Assembly: GCA_934636305.1 (NCBI GenBank)
Contig: CAKUAM010000100.1
Coordinates: forward strand, 1-6,286
Source: an uncultured Oscillospiraceae bacterium
GTDB lineage: Bacteria > Bacillota > Clostridia > Oscillospirales > Oscillospiraceae
DNA length: 6,286 bases
Direction: 5' to 3'
Shown: positions 5,086 through 6,286 of the stretch, one piece after another
Layout: each line of letters begins with the position of its first letter
Numbering within the stretch: position 1 is the first letter of the stretch
The notes under the pieces: generated by a model
What the model was told of the DNA's origin: nothing
The model's database searches: none
What the model saw: only the letters and a program-made list of their open reading frames with translations
Program-made: the position numbers and the translations under genes

Positions 5086-6141
5086 ATGCAGCAGCGCTTA
5101 TCATTCGCAAGCGACTATATGGAGGGGGCCCACCCGGCAATCCTGCAGAAGCTTGTCCAGACCAATCTGGAGAAAACGTCAGGCTACGGCACAGACGCCT
5201 ATACACGCGCCGCAAAGGAGAAAATCCGCCTGGCCTGCGATGCCCCGGATGCGGACATCTTTTTCCTTGTCGGAGGCACCCAAACAAACGCAACCGTCAT
5301 TGACGCCATGCTTCGCGGCTATCAGGGCGTCATTGCCGCCGAGAGCGGCCATATCGCCGCACACGAGGCTGGCGCCATTGAATTCGGCGGCCATAAGGTG
5401 CTGACATTGCCGCACCAAGGCGGCAAGCTTTCCGCCGAAGGCATCCGCGGTCTGCTGGATGCGTATCTGGCGGACGCCAACCATGAGCATATGGTGATGC
5501 CGGGGATGGTCTATCTCTCCCAGCCGACGGAATACGGCACACTCTATTCCCGCGCGGAGCTTACCGCCATCAGCGCTGTCTGCCATGCAGCCGGTATCCC
5601 TCTGTATCTTGATGGCGCGCGGCTGGCCTATGCGCTGGCCTGCCCGGAAAATGACGTGTCGCTTGCCGACCTGGCCGCGCTGTGCGATGTCTTTTACATC
5701 GGCGGCACAAAATGCGGCGCTCTGTTCGGCGAGGCCGTTGTCATCCCGAAAAAGGATACCATCCCCCACTTTTTCACCACCATCAAGCAGCACGGCGCGC
5801 TGCTTGCCAAGGGCCGGCTGCTTGGCATCCAGTTCGATGTTCTCTTTACGGACGGCCTGTATGAGAAAATCGGCATCCCAGCCCTGCAGGCTGCCGCGCA
5901 GATCCGCGCAGATCTGGCTCAGTACGGCTATCGCCAGTGCTTCCGATCCCCAACCAATCAGGTATTCTGCATCATGGAAAATGCACTGCTGCCCAGGCTG
6001 GAGCAGACGGTGGAATATGGCTTCTGGGAAGCATATGATGCAGATCACACAATTATCCGCTTTGCGTCAAGCTGGGCCACAACCATGCAGGATGTGCAGG
6101 CGCTTGGAGAATGTCTCAAAACGCTCGCTGCCTTCCGATAA
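5086..6141 (+). CDS. Low-specificity L-threonine aldolase / beta-eliminating lyase family enzyme
   Basis: This 351-residue cytoplasmic PLP enzyme (fold type I) most likely cleaves L-threonine or L-allo-threonine to glycine and acetaldehyde. Its order matches the family: N-terminal FASDYMEGAHPAIL (7-20), a phosphate-binding FFLVGGTQTN motif (about 59-68), SGHIAAHEAGAIE (about 87-99), YLSQPTEYGTLY, YLDGARLAYA with the cofactor-binding D176 and R179, and FYIGGTKCG with the Schiff-base lysine K209. Length is typical (about 340-350). The N-terminus differs from the E. coli LtaE pattern (RSDTVT...GDDVYGDDP), so beta-elimination or another beta-hydroxy amino acid as substrate is possible. The frame is open back to TTG 5020, but ATG 5086 is chosen for AAGGAGG (5070-5076) 9 bases upstream and because the family's N-terminal motif starts right after it. 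It lies 75 bases after the ferredoxin gene, with no evident functional link. Confidence 0.9.
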   Translation: MQQRLSFASDYMEGAHPAILQKLVQTNLEKTSGYGTDAYTRAAKEKIRLACDAPDADIFFLVGGTQTNATVIDAMLRGYQGVIAAESGHIAAHEAGAIEFGGHKVLTLPHQGGKLSAEGIRGLLDAYLADANHEHMVMPGMVYLSQPTEYGTLYSRAELTAISAVCHAAGIPLYLDGARLAYALACPENDVSLADLAALCDVFYIGGTKCGALFGEAVVIPKKDTIPHFFTTIKQHGALLAKGRLLGIQFDVLFTDGLYEKIGIPALQAAAQIRADLAQYGYRQCFRSPTNQVFCIMENALLPRLEQTVEYGFWEAYDADHTIIRFASSWATTMQDVQALGECLKTLAAFR

Positions 6142-6159
6142 ATCATAGATAAATCATAG
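6138..6159 (+). repeat. 11-bp tandem duplication across the aldolase stop codon
   Basis: ATAAATCATAG occurs twice head to tail (6138-6148 and 6149-6159). The first copy contains the TAA stop (6139-6141). It looks like a slippage product. Confidence 0.7.
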
Positions 6160-6162
6160 AGA

Positions 6163-6192
6163 AACCGTCCGGAACCCAGGTTCCGGACGGTT
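6163..6192. terminator. Strong hairpin after the aldolase gene, probably a terminator
   Basis: AACCGTCCGGAACC (6163-6176) is the exact complement of GGTTCCGGACGGTT (6179-6192), a stem of up to 13-14 bases with a minimal loop, 21 bases after the stop. On the plus strand AGACTGTC follows rather than a T-run; on the minus strand TTTCTC follows. It may end aldolase transcripts with help, or act better on the opposite strand. Confidence 0.5.
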
Positions 6193-6247
6193 AGACTGTC
6201 AAAAAACTATGAAAAAGAGTTGGAATACAGAGCAGCAGGGGTAGAGT

Positions 6248-6270
6248 GAAGGGGGCAAAGAGCCCCCTTC
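6248..6270. terminator. Second perfect hairpin near the right edge
   Basis: GAAGGGGGC (6248-6256) pairs with GCCCCCTTC (6262-6270) around AAAGA. No T-run follows on either strand inside the window. It may belong to a terminator of the next gene, which lies outside. Confidence 0.35.
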
Positions 6271-6286
6271 GCGTTCAATCAATCAG

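Noticed and set aside
5179..6048. Long minus-strand open frame of 289 codons opposite the aldolase gene
   Set aside because: The plus-strand protein has clear PLP-enzyme motifs and a good ribosome binding site. The antisense frame is a by-product of codon bias.

Overview
The window reads as chromosomal DNA from an anaerobic, gut-type member of the Clostridia (Oscillospiraceae/Ruminococcaceae-like). G+C is moderately high. Every intact gene has a strong AAGGAG-type ribosome binding site, and promoters fit the sigma-A pattern with 17-bp spacers. A class I pyrophosphatase, a ZIP metal transporter and an orphan membrane ferredoxin suit such a genome. The lineage is inferred from protein style only; no rRNA or tRNA gene is present.

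Five genes look intact. From left to right they are: ppa (inorganic pyrophosphatase, minus strand, 507-1040, with promoter and terminator); a 286-residue EamA/DMT transporter made of two near-identical-length halves (plus, 1654-2514); a ZIP-family divalent metal transporter (plus, 3031-3807) behind a promoter with a 16-bp perfect palindrome at the expected transcription start; a polytopic membrane protein with two [4Fe-4S] ferredoxin motifs (plus, 4186-5010); and a PLP-dependent threonine aldolase/beta-eliminating lyase (plus, 5086-6141). A 36-codon tail of an unidentified plus-strand gene opens the window. The last 145 bases hold two strong hairpins and no gene.

The less obvious content lies between these genes. 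Four gaps hold recognisable wreckage of older genes: a zinc-ribbon protein with two in-frame stops (minus, 136-375); the DNA-binding domain of an OmpR/PhoB-type response regulator without its receiver domain (plus, about 1378-1699, running into the EamA gene); a frameshifted and internally deleted DUF368/PopT polyprenyl-phosphate transporter (plus, 2546-2842); and the C-terminal end of what looks like an L-2-amino-thiazoline-4-carboxylic acid hydrolase-family protein (minus, 3852-4100). The stretch is therefore a set of single-gene housekeeping and transport units separated by decaying genes.

The intact genes do not form one pathway. Each has its own promoter or a clear intergenic break. The ferredoxin and aldolase genes are separated by only 75 bases, in which a terminator hairpin and a candidate promoter for the aldolase overlap. 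I found no CRISPR array, insertion sequence, tRNA, rRNA or convincing new defence or biosynthetic system.
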